This document shows positions 9,704 to 20,449 of a DNA stretch of 64,000 nt, piece by piece. The position numbers were made by a program, and so were the translations under genes. The DNA is from Leuctra nigra (lineage: Eukaryota; Arthropoda; Insecta; Plecoptera; Leuctridae). A model generated the notes under the pieces. The model saw only the letters and a program-made list of their open reading frames with translations, was not told the DNA's origin and ran no database searches. Position 1 is the first letter of the stretch. The number at the start of each line of letters is the position of its first letter. The DNA is taken from assembly GCA_934045905.1 (NCBI GenBank), contig OW203769.1:22413705-22477704 (forward strand). The letters are read 5' to 3'.

Positions 9704-12700
9704 ATGGCAATGCCTGCACGTAATTTCGCATTGTCAGGTCAAGCTGAAATAATACGAGCATCCCAAAAAGACGACCTAATTACAAATAATTTACAAGAGA
9801 ACTTGTCAGACATTATTCTCAAAGTCGCTGGTAAGTTTATCAACCTTCTTTATCACTAGGTAGGTACCTAGATGATTGGCAATTAAATGTAAACAATGCA
9901 CAGTTCGCTGCCAATTTTATCTGTTATTTTTATCATTATGTATAGGTACTTTAATATCCTTTGGTTTGCTTTGTAAAATAATCAAAGATTTGAAATCGTA
10001 CGCCCCTCGTACTAATCCTCTTTTGACTTGTTTTCCTCGATAAAAGAGTCAAATGTTGTGGTGGGTGTCACACAGTGGTGTAGGTAGTCCTAATATTTTT
10101 TTGGGGTATACGCTACCATGGGCGTCCACAGGATTTCTGCCAGGGGGGGGGGGGGGGGGGGGCAAGACAAGGAAAACAAGTTTTCCTCCATATCCAGCCC
10201 CGCAGGGCGTTTTTTGGTTTTTGGACACTGTGAAATCAATTTTGAGACGTTACACGAGGTGTATTTTACGAGGTGTATTTTGTTAAAATATTCAATATAT
10301 TTTATAATTTGACACTTTGGGGTGGTGGAGGGCATGGTACCACCTTGCCCCGCAGGGCTTTTTTTGTTTTGTTTGACACTTTGAAAAAACTTTTTTGAGT
10401 TTTTTGCTTACGAACTGAAACTAGACGTAAAACACCACCATATATAAAGTATTCCTGACATCTTCACTCTTCAGCAAAACTATTTGTTAGGTATGCGGCG
10501 TATACCCGCGTATACCCTCGACTACACCACTGGTGTCACATCATAATGACCTCCTATCACTAGAAATGTTATGGAGCAAGTTGGCTTCTAGGAAGTAATG
10601 TACTCCGGATGTCCAGGATTCAAAAGCAGTTAAGTTTTGAGTATTTCCGATTATTCATGATAATCCTGGATACAAGCGGCCAGCATGTATTTCTTCTTCT
10701 GTTGCAACGTCTGGAGCAAGATTTGAAACGACCTTCTCTGACGAAGAATGTACAGCCCGAGGCTAGAGCCAAGCTGCAGCAATACCATGTCGATGCTCCA
10801 ATGCTTTACTGAGACATCTCAAAAATCCTAGTTTTGAGATGAATCGAATATAAGATTTCACAATGATGTCTCAGTACAGAACTAGGACATTTACATAAGG
10901 TTATTTTAATGTACAATATGATGCCTCAGTACAGAACTGGAGAATGTTATAGAGAGACATCCACAATCTCGTGGAGGCAAATGAAACTAAAAGATATCTC
11001 AGTACAGGACTGGATAGAGCTTGAAATTGTGAATCCAATGATTCCTGACAGGTTTTTTTGTGGATTCCCTCAATCAAACGACGGAGCTAGCTCAGACCTC
11101 ATCATACCTCTCATTATCACCCACACACACACCCTACCATCATCAAAACTCATAAACTTTAAACCATCGCCATTATGCGTACCTGCAGAACAGTTCGACG
11201 TTAAACTGATATAAAAATCAATCTCTGTTGGCATCTATCGTTGTAAAACATGGCATGATATGAATAGGATTATGGTGTACTATCGTATCTTCTTGTTCTA
11301 GGTAATCGAGCTTGGCTGCAATGGAGAGGTGTACTCAATGCATCGGCAAAATTACTTTATTATGGTATTACCACACTTTCCAACTACCAAACCATAGGAG
11401 AGGAATACACGGGTATTGTTCAAGTCGACAAAACACGTAGACAAATTCCTAGTAAATGGGTAGGTATTGCTTGTTTTGCTCACAAAGTCAAATTGTTTGA
11501 ACAACAAGGGATTTGAATGTTGTATTTCTCCAACAGCTCCGATTAATGATGATAATCTTGGACTCAAGCGGCCAGCATGTATTTCTTCTTCTGTTGCAAC
11601 GTCTGGAGCAAGATTTGAAACGACCTTCTCTGACGAAGAATGTACAGCCCGAGGCTAGAGCCAAGTTGCTTCAAACAATCGCGATCATTCGTCAGATTGT
11701 TCCATTCGTACTGCGCTTCCACAAGGCCAAGTTCTTCCTACACGGCGGTCATTATCATCTGAGTAAACGATTGACAGGAGTTTACTATGTGAGTAGATCG
11801 ACTAGAATGTTCATAATAATAAGAAAAGAACATAATTCTCACAAATACTAGAGCAGTACATACTAGAAAACTTATTTTAAATTCTAATCCCAGAAATATT
11901 ATATAATTTTGTCTTTATAATATTATAAATATTCTTTAAGTGGAAAGAGATTAAAGAAGTGTAGAGTGTCGGACTTAGCAAGTCGGCTCTGGAGGGTGAT
12001 TCTAAATTTCCTTGTCGTCTCGTATCAATTGATACGGCGTCACTGCCATGTTAAATAGATAGCACTCCAGTGTGCAGTGAGCCCGTATCACGTGAAACGA
12101 GACGACACGGGAATTTAGAATAGCCCCCCTGAGAACACAAGTGCCCTAGAACATTGGTGGGATCATCCGACAATTGACCCGACAATAGTTGGAAGCAGGG
12201 TCGCGATAGTTATTTATTTTAATATTATTTTAAATGTTTCATAAATTTATTTTAAATATAATTTTTTTAGATAACTGGGTACCTACCTACATTTAGGGCT
12301 TGTTTTTAATACAGTATTAAACGATTAGTTACGTATAGACGGACATTGGTTGTTGTCATGGCAATAGTCCTAATCAACTATTTAAAATTTAGCAAAGCAA
12401 TATAATTATATCAGCATATATAATATATATGTATATATAATATATATATATACATATATATGTCAAACTTGGTTTTTTCTGATGACCTCAGATGGGGTGA
12501 TGATATTTAATACCAACTGCAAATTGAAAATATTTGCCTACTGTGGGGATCGAACCCACGTCCCTGAATTGCCGGTCCAGTGCTCTAACCACTAAGCTAA
12601 GCAGGCGATCCAATCTGCAGTGGTTTTTGTTCCATATAAACTGTATTTCTACAGTCCGAGACCCGTGTTTGAAATATATATATATACATATATAGCATAT

Positions 12701-15700
12701 ATAATATAATATATTATTATATTATATATAATATAAACATCAGCAAGAACAGCGACAGAAACAGAAGAAAGTGCAGAAAAGGAAAGCAGAACAAGAGAAC
12801 AAAAATGAAGAAGAAAATAACATGATGATTGAGAACGATACTCAGGAAAAAGATGATCAAGATTATGAAGAGAAGTCCGAGAAGAGTCATTTGAAGAGGA
12901 GTGATGATAATCAAAAGTCGTTTGAAGAGAATAGAGCATTGGAAGATACAATTTTATTGATGGGAGATGTGAGTGGCAGTGAAGCCTGGGTTTTCGCGTT
13001 GGGTGAGGGATGTCATGTGAGAAGGGAGCCTGGAATAAAAATCAGGGAAATTACTGCAAGAATTGAAGATGGATGTTATGCAAAACAGAGTGGGCTGAAG
13101 AAAGTAATTTTTCAAGTGGGAAATAGGGAAGTTTGGAATCGGTTGGATAAAGACGAGATAATGAAAGATTTTGAGGATTTGATGCAAGTCTCTACAACCT
13201 TTTTTGGTCCAAAGATAAAAATAGGTATTGTGGGTTTACTAAGTAATTACTCAGTAACTTTGAATGAAGGGTTGAAGAAGATGGCGAAAGAGAAAGAGGT
13301 GGAATATATTGAATTGGAATACACACCAGGATTCTTGATGGATAGAAGGAAGTGGGCCCGAGAAGTTGGAAGAAAATTGAAAATGAGGGTTGAGGAGAAG
13401 GTTGTTATTAACAAGAAGAATGTTTGGACTCAGTCGAAGCGGGGTTTTCGGACAAGTTGGGTTTCAAGGATAATATTATAGGAAGGAGAATGATGAAGTA
13501 TGTGAAGAAAAGCAAGACTAATAGGGAAGGTGGAGGTTACAGATATAGAAGAAGAGAAGTTATAAGGATGGGAACAATAAATATTGTCACGTTAAATGGG
13601 AAAATAGAAGAAGTGATTGATGAAATGAAAGAGAGAAAGATGCATGTGTTGGGTTTGAGTGAAACAAAATGGAGAGGAGAAGGGTATAAAGAATTGAGAG
13701 ATGGTTATTGTATATATTGGTGTGGTGATAAAGAATGTAAATTTGGAGTTGCAATTATACTGTGTCAAGAAATGAAAAGCAAGGTTGTGCAAGTAGAGTA
13801 CATCAATGAGAGGTTAATTAAATTGAAATTGTTTTTCGAAGAAATGTTAGTAGAAATTTTACAAGTTTATGCACCTCAAGTTGGAAGGAAAATGGCTGAA
13901 AAAGAAACTTTTCTTGAGCTTGTAGAAGAAAATATATCTCTTGAAAGTACATTTGTAATGGGTGACTTAAATGCAAAGGTTGGAAGAGAAAGAAGAGGAT
14001 TTGAAAAGGTTTTGGGAAAAAATGGATATGGATCCAGGAATAAGGAAGGAGAAAATTTGTTAGAAGTTTGTGCAAGAAATGGATTGGTGATTGGAAATAG
14101 TATGTTTGAGAAGAATGAAAAGAATATGATCACGAGGTATGGTTGGGATGGGAGATCGAAATCGGTAATTGATTATATAATATACAGTGACGCACTTAGA
14201 AAAATGGTATTGGATGTAAAGGTTGTACCGCATGTGGCGTTTGATGGTGATCATCGACTATTAATAGCGGATATACGAATGCCAAGAAAATGTGTTGAAA
14301 GAAGAAAAGCGAAGAGAAGAAGAAAATTGAAGGTATGGAGATTGCAGAATGATGAAATAAGAAAAGAATTTAAAATGGCAATAGAAGAAAATATGCCAGT
14401 TGGGGATCTTAATTTGGTAGAAGAGGAATGGATGAGTTTTAAAAATGCTATATTGACTATTACAGAAAATATATGCGGGAGGACAAAGGGATTGAGAAGA
14501 AGAAAGGAAACACCGTGGTGGACAAATGCAATTAAGTGTGCAGTAAGAAAGAAAAGAAAAGCATGGGTTAAAAAAGAAGAGTGCAGAACAATATTGAATA
14601 TAAATAAATATCAAAGGATGAAGAGATATGTTCACTTTTTGGTTTCAGAAGAAAAATCGAAGACAATGAACGCATTTGTTGAATGTCTAGAGAGGGACTT
14701 TGAGGCAAACAAAAAGATGTTATATTCTGTAGTAAAATGTAAGAGGCAAGATAATAGAACAACTAATTATATGGTAAATGAAAGGGGATGCCTTACAAAT
14801 GATGTGGAGGAAATACAAGATATGTGGAAGCACTACTTTTCAAAGTTATTGAATGATGACAAAGGTGGTACTGAAGACAAGGAAATAAGTGAAGAGTGCG
14901 ATAAATTGAATTGTCAAGATGATATGGTAATGTTTGGGGAAGTTGAGGTGGCAGTAAAAGGGATGAAAAATGGAAGATCGCCGGGAGTGGATGAGATAAG
15001 TGTGGAAATGATAAAGGCAGGTGGTAAAGCTGGATTGGAGTGGTTTTACAGAGTTGTGGCATCGGCATGGATTCAAAAAACTGTACCAAGGGATTGGAGG
15101 AGAGGTGTTATTGTACCATTGTTTAAGAAAGGGGATCGCAAGAAATGTAGCAACTATAGAGGGATAACACTCATGAGCCAAGGAGCGAAGATATACGAAC
15201 GAATTATAGAGAAGAGGATACGAAGTGTAGTTGAAGAGGATTTGAAAGATGAACAATATGGATTTAGAAGAAACAGATCTACGATAGACCTTATATTCGC
15301 TATAAGGACCATTATGGAGAGAAATTGGGAGATGGGAAAGGAAATATGGTTAGTGTTTCTGGATATTGAAAAAGCGTATGATCATTTGCCAAGGGATAGG
15401 GTGTGGGAGAGTTTAGAAAAGAGGGAAATAGACAAGAAGTTGATTGAAAGAGTACAGAGTTTGTATGTTGGATGTGAGAGTTGTGTGGAAACAGTGGGAG
15501 GAAGAACGGGCTGGTTTAGTGTGAGATCAGGAGTAAGGCAAGGCAGTGTGTTGTCACCTTTGCTGTTCATTATGGTAATGGATGATATAATTCGGGAGGT
15601 GGAAAGGAATGAAGATCTAGATTCGCAAACTGGGGTATATGCGGATGATGTTGTAATTTGGGGAGAGACTGAAGAGTTGGTACAGAAGAAAGTGGATGTG

Positions 15701-17593
15701 TGGAACGAAGTGATAAAAAGAAATGGAATGAAGATTAGTAGTGAGAAGAGTGAATATTTGGTTTTGGAGAAGAAGAAAAATGGGCTTGTAAGAAATGGTT
15801 TGAAATTGGATGGAAAAGATATTAAACAAGTAGAAGATTTTAGTTATCTAGGAAGTTTGGTTACAAAAGACGGAAAGTGTTCGAAAGAAGTTAAAAGAAG
15901 AATACAGAAAGCAGACGGGTTTTATCAAAATGTTAGAAAATTAGTATGGAATAGGGATTTACCACTTAAATTTAAATTAGTATTATACAAGCAATATTTT
16001 TTACCGATATTATGTTATGGGGCGGTGACGTGGAATTTGGGATGGAAGGAGGAGAGTATGGTACAAGCAGAAGAGATGAAGTTCGTGAGAGGAATGGCAA
16101 ATATATCGATGAAGGAACATGTAAGAAGTATGGTGATAAGGAAGAAGATGGGTGTGGAGAGTGTTGGGTTCAAAATTGGGCGAGAAAGACTGAGGTGGTT
16201 TGGTAAACTTAAGAGAATGAAAGACAGTAGAAGAGCCAAAAGTGAATTTGGAAAGTATGTGGAAGGTAAAAGAAAAGTTGGGAGGCCAAGAGATAGATGG
16301 ATTGAACAGGTGAAAAGAGATGTTGAGGAACGAGGTGAAAGATGGGAAGAAGTTGAAAGGAAACATTTGTGGGAAAATCAAGAATTATGGGAACAAATAG
16401 TTACTAAAGTGGAGGTAGTAGAGGAGGATGAGGATGAAGAAGAAAAAGACGGAGGAGAAGAAGAAGAAGAAGAAGAAGGAGAAGAAGAACAAGAAGAAAA
16501 AAGGAAGGAGGGGAGGAGGATGAGAAGGAAGACAAATGTGACAGGCCTGGCTAGCCGGCATTACTAAATGTATTTAGCCTATAAGAAATTTTTACTCTAC
16601 CTAGTGTGGAATTAAGTGTTTATAAATGTAAATAAATATGTGATAATAAAAAAAAAAAAAAAATAATGAAAGACGCATACCTTCATACCTAGTAAAAAAA
16701 AACTAGTAAAACTAGTAAAAAAATAACAGTGATACATTTTTTCAGAATTTTCTATGGTTCAATTCAAGACAACAGCTTTTTAACATTTTCTACTTTTGCT
16801 AAGTACCTATATAGGCACTAGAAAAGGAGAAAAAGGTGAAGTTTAAATTATAGAATCTACATAAATGAGGCATTTATGAAATTTCATGTACTATTTAAAA
16901 TTGTCTAAAGTGCACTTTTGAAAACCACTAAATCTCAATATTTAATTCTTCTTTGCATCTAAACATACTTTTGATCTTAATATGTTTATCAACACATCTA
17001 GGAATGGAACTCATTATATCGATTCCATTACACTTTTTGTGTGTTACAGCTATGTAGTATGTTTGGAACTGGTATTAATGTCTATGGTTTATCAATATGA
17101 TTCATACTTTCATCTGTTGTCTGAATATTTGCTATGTTTTATTTTAGACTTGGTCATTAAAAAAAACAATCCTGATCCAGTTGATTAAATGCATTGTTCC
17201 GTCTAACTCACTCTTATATTCTCTAAATGACAGATTCTGGTTCGCCAATGGCTCACGAACCGCCGCTCAGATCAGGGTTTCCGCTTGCTCGGCCGCGTGT
17301 CTCTGCTATACCTGTTGATCTACAGCAGCCACTCGCTGCTCGGCTGGTGGCGCACTCAGCCTGCTCCCCCGCCCGCGGCGCCAGACAGAACGAGCGTCGG
17401 CACGGAGCAAGGTCGTTGCTCCCTATGCATGGAGCAACGCAAGAATACCAGCGCGACGTCATGCGGACATCTCTTCTGTTGGGACTGTATCATGCAATGG
17501 CTCTCGGCCAATCAGATGTGTCCGATGTGTAGGGAAGTGGTCGTGCCAAGTAGAGTAGTGCTGCTGCAGAACTATGCAGTGAGAAGTTATTGA
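9704..17593 (+). CDS. PEX10: Peroxisome biogenesis factor 10 (RING-type E3 ubiquitin ligase)
   Basis: Coding exons are 9704-9830, 11302-11459, 11537-11788 and 17234-17593. Intron phases 1, 0, 0 match exactly and give about 298 residues, close to the family length of roughly 300. Exon 1 has the PEX10 start signature (AEIIRASQKDD). Exon 2 has NYQTIGEEYTGIVQVD. Exon 3 ends with HYHLSKRLTGVYY. Exon 4 has a hydrophobic stretch (about 196-217) and a C3HC4 RING at about 241-278 (CSLC, CGHLFCWDC, CPMC). In the family, PEX10 sits in the peroxisomal membrane with PEX2 and PEX12 and ubiquitinates PEX5 so the receptor can be recycled. An ATG at 9704 and one at 9710 are both possible starts. The start codon follows a LINE tail by only about 50 bp, so the native promoter may have been displaced. 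Introns 1 and 3 hold transposons. Confidence 0.93.
10073..10532. mobile_element. Short hAT-type element in PEX10 intron 1
   Basis: Inverted ends CAGTGGTGTAG and CTACACCACTG are flanked by a perfect 8-bp duplication, GTGTCACA (10065-10072 and 10533-10540), as expected for hAT transposons. The 460-bp interior has no transposase and includes a G run of about 18 bases near 10143-10162 that could mark a nested insertion or an assembly problem. Confidence 0.85.
10641..10786 (+). pseudogene. Duplicated fragment of PEX10 exon 3 in intron 1
   Basis: This stretch is nearly identical to 11521-11677, the start of PEX10 exon 3, including SGQHVFLLLLQRLEQDL and PSLTKNVQPEARAKL. It lacks the proper acceptor and the first codons, and diverges after the AKL codons with no donor. 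It is therefore not a usable exon. The high identity implies a recent local duplication or an assembly duplication. Confidence 0.85.
11955..12215 (+). mobile_element. 3' end of an RTE-like LINE, split by a MITE
   Basis: The sequence GTCGGACTT.GCAAGTCGGCTCT and, after a 140-bp interruption, ACAAGTGCCCTAGAACATTGG matches the 3' UTR of the LINE fragment ending near 60945. It runs into a TTTA-rich tail. It lies in PEX10 intron 3. Confidence 0.75.
11992..12129. mobile_element. Hairpin MITE nested in the LINE tail
   Basis: The two ends are inverted repeats of about 40 bp: GGGTGATTCTAAATTTCC with TGTCGTCTCGT on the left, and ACGAGACGACACGGGAATTT on the right. Comparison with the uninterrupted LINE tail near 60880 supports an insertion. 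The target duplication is not clear. Confidence 0.7.
12536..12606 (-). repeat. tRNA-like sequence of a SINE, near-perfect cloverleaf
   Basis: On the minus strand it folds as a 71-nt cloverleaf. The acceptor is GCCTGCT against AGTAGGC (one wobble), the D arm GCTTAGTGGTTAGAGC, the anticodon arm CTGGA-CCGGCAA-TTCAG and the T arm GTGGG-TTCGATC-CCCAC. The anticodon position would read GGC (Ala), but position 33 is C instead of the near-universal U. The surrounding AT-rich repeats suggest a SINE rather than a working tRNA gene. Confidence 0.6.
12771..13481 (+). CDS. LINE ORF1-like protein, lysine/glutamate-rich
   Basis: The 236-residue frame starts with a highly charged stretch of about 60 residues, probably disordered or coiled coil, followed by a globular-looking part (EAWVFALGEGCHV, IGIVGLLSNYSVTL). 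I do not recognise the globular part. No zinc knuckle is present. It overlaps the start of ORF2 by about 58 bp in another frame, so it is probably the first ORF of the same LINE. Confidence 0.6.
   Translation: MQKRKAEQENKNEEENNMMIENDTQEKDDQDYEEKSEKSHLKRSDDNQKSFEENRALEDTILLMGDVSGSEAWVFALGEGCHVRREPGIKIREITARIEDGCYAKQSGLKKVIFQVGNREVWNRLDKDEIMKDFEDLMQVSTTFFGPKIKIGIVGLLSNYSVTLNEGLKKMAKEKEVEYIELEYTPGFLMDRRKWAREVGRKLKMRVEEKVVINKKNVWTQSKRGFRTSWVSRIIL
13424..16567 (+). CDS. LINE ORF2: endonuclease and reverse transcriptase
   Basis: The frame gives up to 1047 residues. The endonuclease at about 45-270 shows LGLSETKWRG, VMGDLNAKVG, VIDYIIYSD and DGDHRLLIADI. Reverse transcriptase at about 510-760 shows VFLDIEKAYDHLPR, GVRQGSVLSPLL and YADDVVIWGE. 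The C-terminal domain has RLRWFGKLKRM and KVGRPRDRWIEQV. The last 60 residues are almost all Glu, Asp and Lys, from GAA-rich DNA, which may be a grown microsatellite. The frame is uninterrupted. Confidence 0.88.
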   Translation: MDSVEAGFSDKLGFKDNIIGRRMMKYVKKSKTNREGGGYRYRRREVIRMGTINIVTLNGKIEEVIDEMKERKMHVLGLSETKWRGEGYKELRDGYCIYWCGDKECKFGVAIILCQEMKSKVVQVEYINERLIKLKLFFEEMLVEILQVYAPQVGRKMAEKETFLELVEENISLESTFVMGDLNAKVGRERRGFEKVLGKNGYGSRNKEGENLLEVCARNGLVIGNSMFEKNEKNMITRYGWDGRSKSVIDYIIYSDALRKMVLDVKVVPHVAFDGDHRLLIADIRMPRKCVERRKAKRRRKLKVWRLQNDEIRKEFKMAIEENMPVGDLNLVEEEWMSFKNAILTITENICGRTKGLRRRKETPWWTNAIKCAVRKKRKAWVKKEECRTILNINKYQRMKRYVHFLVSEEKSKTMNAFVECLERDFEANKKMLYSVVKCKRQDNRTTNYMVNERGCLTNDVEEIQDMWKHYFSKLLNDDKGGTEDKEISEECDKLNCQDDMVMFGEVEVAVKGMKNGRSPGVDEISVEMIKAGGKAGLEWFYRVVASAWIQKTVPRDWRRGVIVPLFKKGDRKKCSNYRGITLMSQGAKIYERIIEKRIRSVVEEDLKDEQYGFRRNRSTIDLIFAIRTIMERNWEMGKEIWLVFLDIEKAYDHLPRDRVWESLEKREIDKKLIERVQSLYVGCESCVETVGGRTGWFSVRSGVRQGSVLSPLLFIMVMDDIIREVERNEDLDSQTGVYADDVVIWGETEELVQKKVDVWNEVIKRNGMKISSEKSEYLVLEKKKNGLVRNGLKLDGKDIKQVEDFSYLGSLVTKDGKCSKEVKRRIQKADGFYQNVRKLVWNRDLPLKFKLVLYKQYFLPILCYGAVTWNLGWKEESMVQAEEMKFVRGMANISMKEHVRSMVIRKKMGVESVGFKIGRERLRWFGKLKRMKDSRRAKSEFGKYVEGKRKVGRPRDRWIEQVKRDVEERGERWEEVERKHLWENQELWEQIVTKVEVVEEDEDEEEKDGGEEEEEEEGEEEQEEKRKEGRRMRRKTNVTGLASRHY

Positions 17594-18465
17594 ACTAGAA
17601 CACAGTAACTACGTCTGAGATAGTGAGAACTAGATGGGCTACAATTGTGAGAAAATCGGTTTTGACCAATAGGCAGCAACTTTAATGAGTTTCCCTTGGA
17701 TGGCAACAAATTTGTCACCATTTCTCTCACATAATTGAGAAAACAAAGATTCAAACAATTTTATATCGCTGACCACTGTTATCATTGTCATTATCTACGG
17801 GTCATCAGTATTACGCAAAATGTTTCTGGATACCTTTTTGAACTTTTCTACAAATATATTTACATTTATATTTTCAAGATTAGAGAAAGTGACCTGACAC
17901 TGACAGTACTATCCCACCATAGCCAAAGGTGTGTATTACCTAAATTAATTAATATTATAACACTTGAAGTTTTGTGGAAAATGTTACACATTCATGCACA
18001 TGGGGATGGAATAATTGTGCCAAATTCACTGCTTCATGCATGCAATTATATGAGTTCTCTTAACACCTGGAGATTCAAAGCAATCAATGCAGTTTGTATT
18101 TTATGGTACTGAGGAGAATACACTCTCTGTGGGCCCTTCGCATCATCCAGAAAGGCAAGTTTCAAGATTGTACGATTCGTTTGAACGGTTCCTGACATCA
18201 GACCAAACAAAATAATATACTGACTTGGCAGCGTGATTGATATTTCAGTGGGTATTGACGTCACGATCGATTATATGAGCACTCAAATGATCTCGAAAAT
18301 AGGGCTTCTGGTCTAAAGTTACCTGTGAATAATTTAAAATATTGATTGTTGGGAGATGGATGTCTTGTTTAACATTTTGTCACTCTTGTTGTCTAAGTAT
18401 TATGTTATGTACTGTTATTTTTAATTAAAGGTTGAGAGGAAATAAATGTATAAATCAATTACCTG
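17594..18465 (+). other. PEX10: Probable PEX10 3' UTR and flank
   Basis: No coding signal follows the PEX10 stop. A canonical AATAAA at 18441-18446 is the best candidate polyadenylation signal. Inference only; no transcript evidence. Confidence 0.4.
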
Positions 18466-20371
18466 TAGGTATTCATTATTTAAAAAGTTTTTAATTATTC
18501 CTGCTATGTCCTGACCTTAACCACCTGTACTAGGTAGTTGATCCATACCAGATATTCATACCTGAATTCTGGCGAAGTGCATTATCAAGGAAGTACCATG
18601 GGCCATTTCTCATGTATGGATTGAACTGATATCTTAAAATCAGATTAGTGCCAAAAGTTGACAAGATATTATGACACACTCGTAATCTCATTCTGCTATA
18701 AAGTATGTAGATGCAATAATTCATACTGCAATAAGTGTTGGAAACTTGACACAAATCTAATTCTGGATATTGCATCTCTAAAATTCTTGGGGTAAAAAGG
18801 CCCCACAAATCCAGTATTTTGGGGAAAATACGTGTGCTTGCAAAAAGACAATCTCACATTGAAATGAGTGGGAGGTCTGGGTGGAGGAGGGTCACCCAGT
18901 ACTTTCTAGTGTTGTACAAGCATCTGCTGATGTATATATATATATAGAGGGCTCCGTCAAGAGGGTGGTGAATTTACTAGGGGATGATGTAAAATAATCT
19001 TCAACTTCTAGTATGTCTATGGTTGTAATTACTTTCTAGTGATGTACAAGCATTTGCAAATTTATATTGAGGAAGCCGTCGAGAGGGTGGTGAATTTACT
19101 AGTGGATGATGTAAAATTATCGTCATCTTCTGGTATTTATTTGGTTGTAATTACTGTCTAGTGTTGTACAAGAATTTGCTGATGTATATTGAGGACGCCG
19201 TCAAGAGGGTGGTGAATTTATTAGTGGATTGTGTAAAATAATCTTCATCATATAGTATGTATTTGGTTGTAGTTACTTTCCAGTGTTGTACAAGCATTTG
19301 CTGATGTATATTGAGGACGCCGTCAAGAGGGTGGTGAATTTACTAATGAATGATGTAAAAACAACTTCTTCATATAGTATGTATTTGGTTGTAGTTACTT
19401 TCCAGTGTTGTACAAGCATTTGCTGATGTATATTGAGGACGCCGTCAAGAGGGTGGTGAATTTACTAGTGGATAATGTAAAATTATCGTCATCTTCTGGT
19501 ATTTATTTGGTTGTAATTACTTTCTAGTGTTGTACAAGAATTTGCTGATGTATATTGAGGACGCCGTCAAGAGGGTGGTGAATTTACTAGTGGATTGTGT
19601 AAAATAATCTTCATCATATAGTATGTATTTGGTTGTAGTTACTTTCCAGTGTTGTACAAGCATTTGCTGATGTATATTGAGGACGCCGTCAAGAGGGTGG
19701 TGAATTTACTAATGAATGATGTAAAAACAACTTCTTCATATAGTCAGTGTTCGAATTGGGGGGGGGGATGCGGGGGGATGGCATCCCCCCATAACGAATT
19801 TATGGGCATGACCATCCCCCCATAATGAATTTAGGGACAAAACCATCCCCCCATTAAACATAATATGATATGACATATTAAGATAATATAATATCCCAGA
19901 AAAAAACACTCCGTGTAAAAAAGGCAGCCAAGTCTCTTTACTTTAAAAAAATTCAACACCGAAAAGGAGTGATATCAAAAAAGGAGCCAAGTCAATGACA
20001 TTTCCAAATATTTAATCGTATCTTTGAAATAAAAGTATAAACACCGAGAAATACTTTACAAAAGGACTTGGCGCATCGTTTTTTTAAAGACATCATTCTA
20101 TCCTAAAAGTGGAAAGAAATTTACAAGTAGGTACATTTTCCTCTTTCTATTAGAGCCAGAATCTATGAATCAAGCTACTTTTAGTAATGACTATTTTATA
20201 GTTTTGTCAATGGCGATAGAAGCATGATTTTATGCTGTAATATATAAGTAATATAAGGGTGAAAGAATTACATAACAATTGGAAGTGGTGAGAATGTAGG
20301 TTTCTTTGGAAAACTTCCATGGAGTCAGGAGTCAGGATCCTCATCAGTGTGTTGTGTCTAATGTCCGCCCG

Positions 20372-20449
20372 TCCGATCGGGTAGCTCAGTTGGTAGAGCT
20401 CTCGCCCGGCAAGTGAGAGGTCCCAAGTTCGTGCCCCGGTTCGGTCGGA
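20372..20449 (+). repeat. tRNA-like sequence of a SINE
   Basis: The acceptor halves TCCGATC and GGTCGGA pair, the D arm reads GGTAGCTCAGTTGGTAGAGC, and the anticodon arm CTCGC-CCGGCAA-GTGAG has the same loop as the element at 12536. The T arm is damaged, so this is not a functional tRNA. It sits in the loop of the 200-bp inverted repeat. Confidence 0.6.

Larger units (their letters stand above)
12700..16663 (+). mobile_element. Complete RTE-like LINE in PEX10 intron 3
   Basis: Two overlapping ORFs (12771-13481 and 13424-16567) are followed by a short 3' UTR with AATAAA near 16631 and an A-rich tail ending near 16663. It begins in an AT microsatellite, so the 5' edge is approximate. The single endonuclease-RT protein without RNase H and the RLRWFG..KRM...GRPR..W C-terminus fit RTE-like elements; the clade call is tentative. 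It is in sense orientation within PEX10. Confidence 0.8.

Noticed and set aside
16012..16206. Open frame inside the RTE ORF2 in another + frame
   Set aside because: The ORF2 frame is intact and carries the conserved C-terminal motifs.
13592..16381. Many open frames on the strand opposite the RTE-like ORF2
   Set aside because: They are shadows of a purine-rich coding strand; none has a domain.
17227..17532. Open frame overlapping PEX10 exon 4 beginning with ATG at 17227
   Set aside because: The RING and the splice phase fit the other frame, which begins after the acceptor at 17233.
18889..19744. CRISPR-like array
   Set aside because: Monomers are contiguous 122-bp satellite units without unique spacers, in an animal genome.
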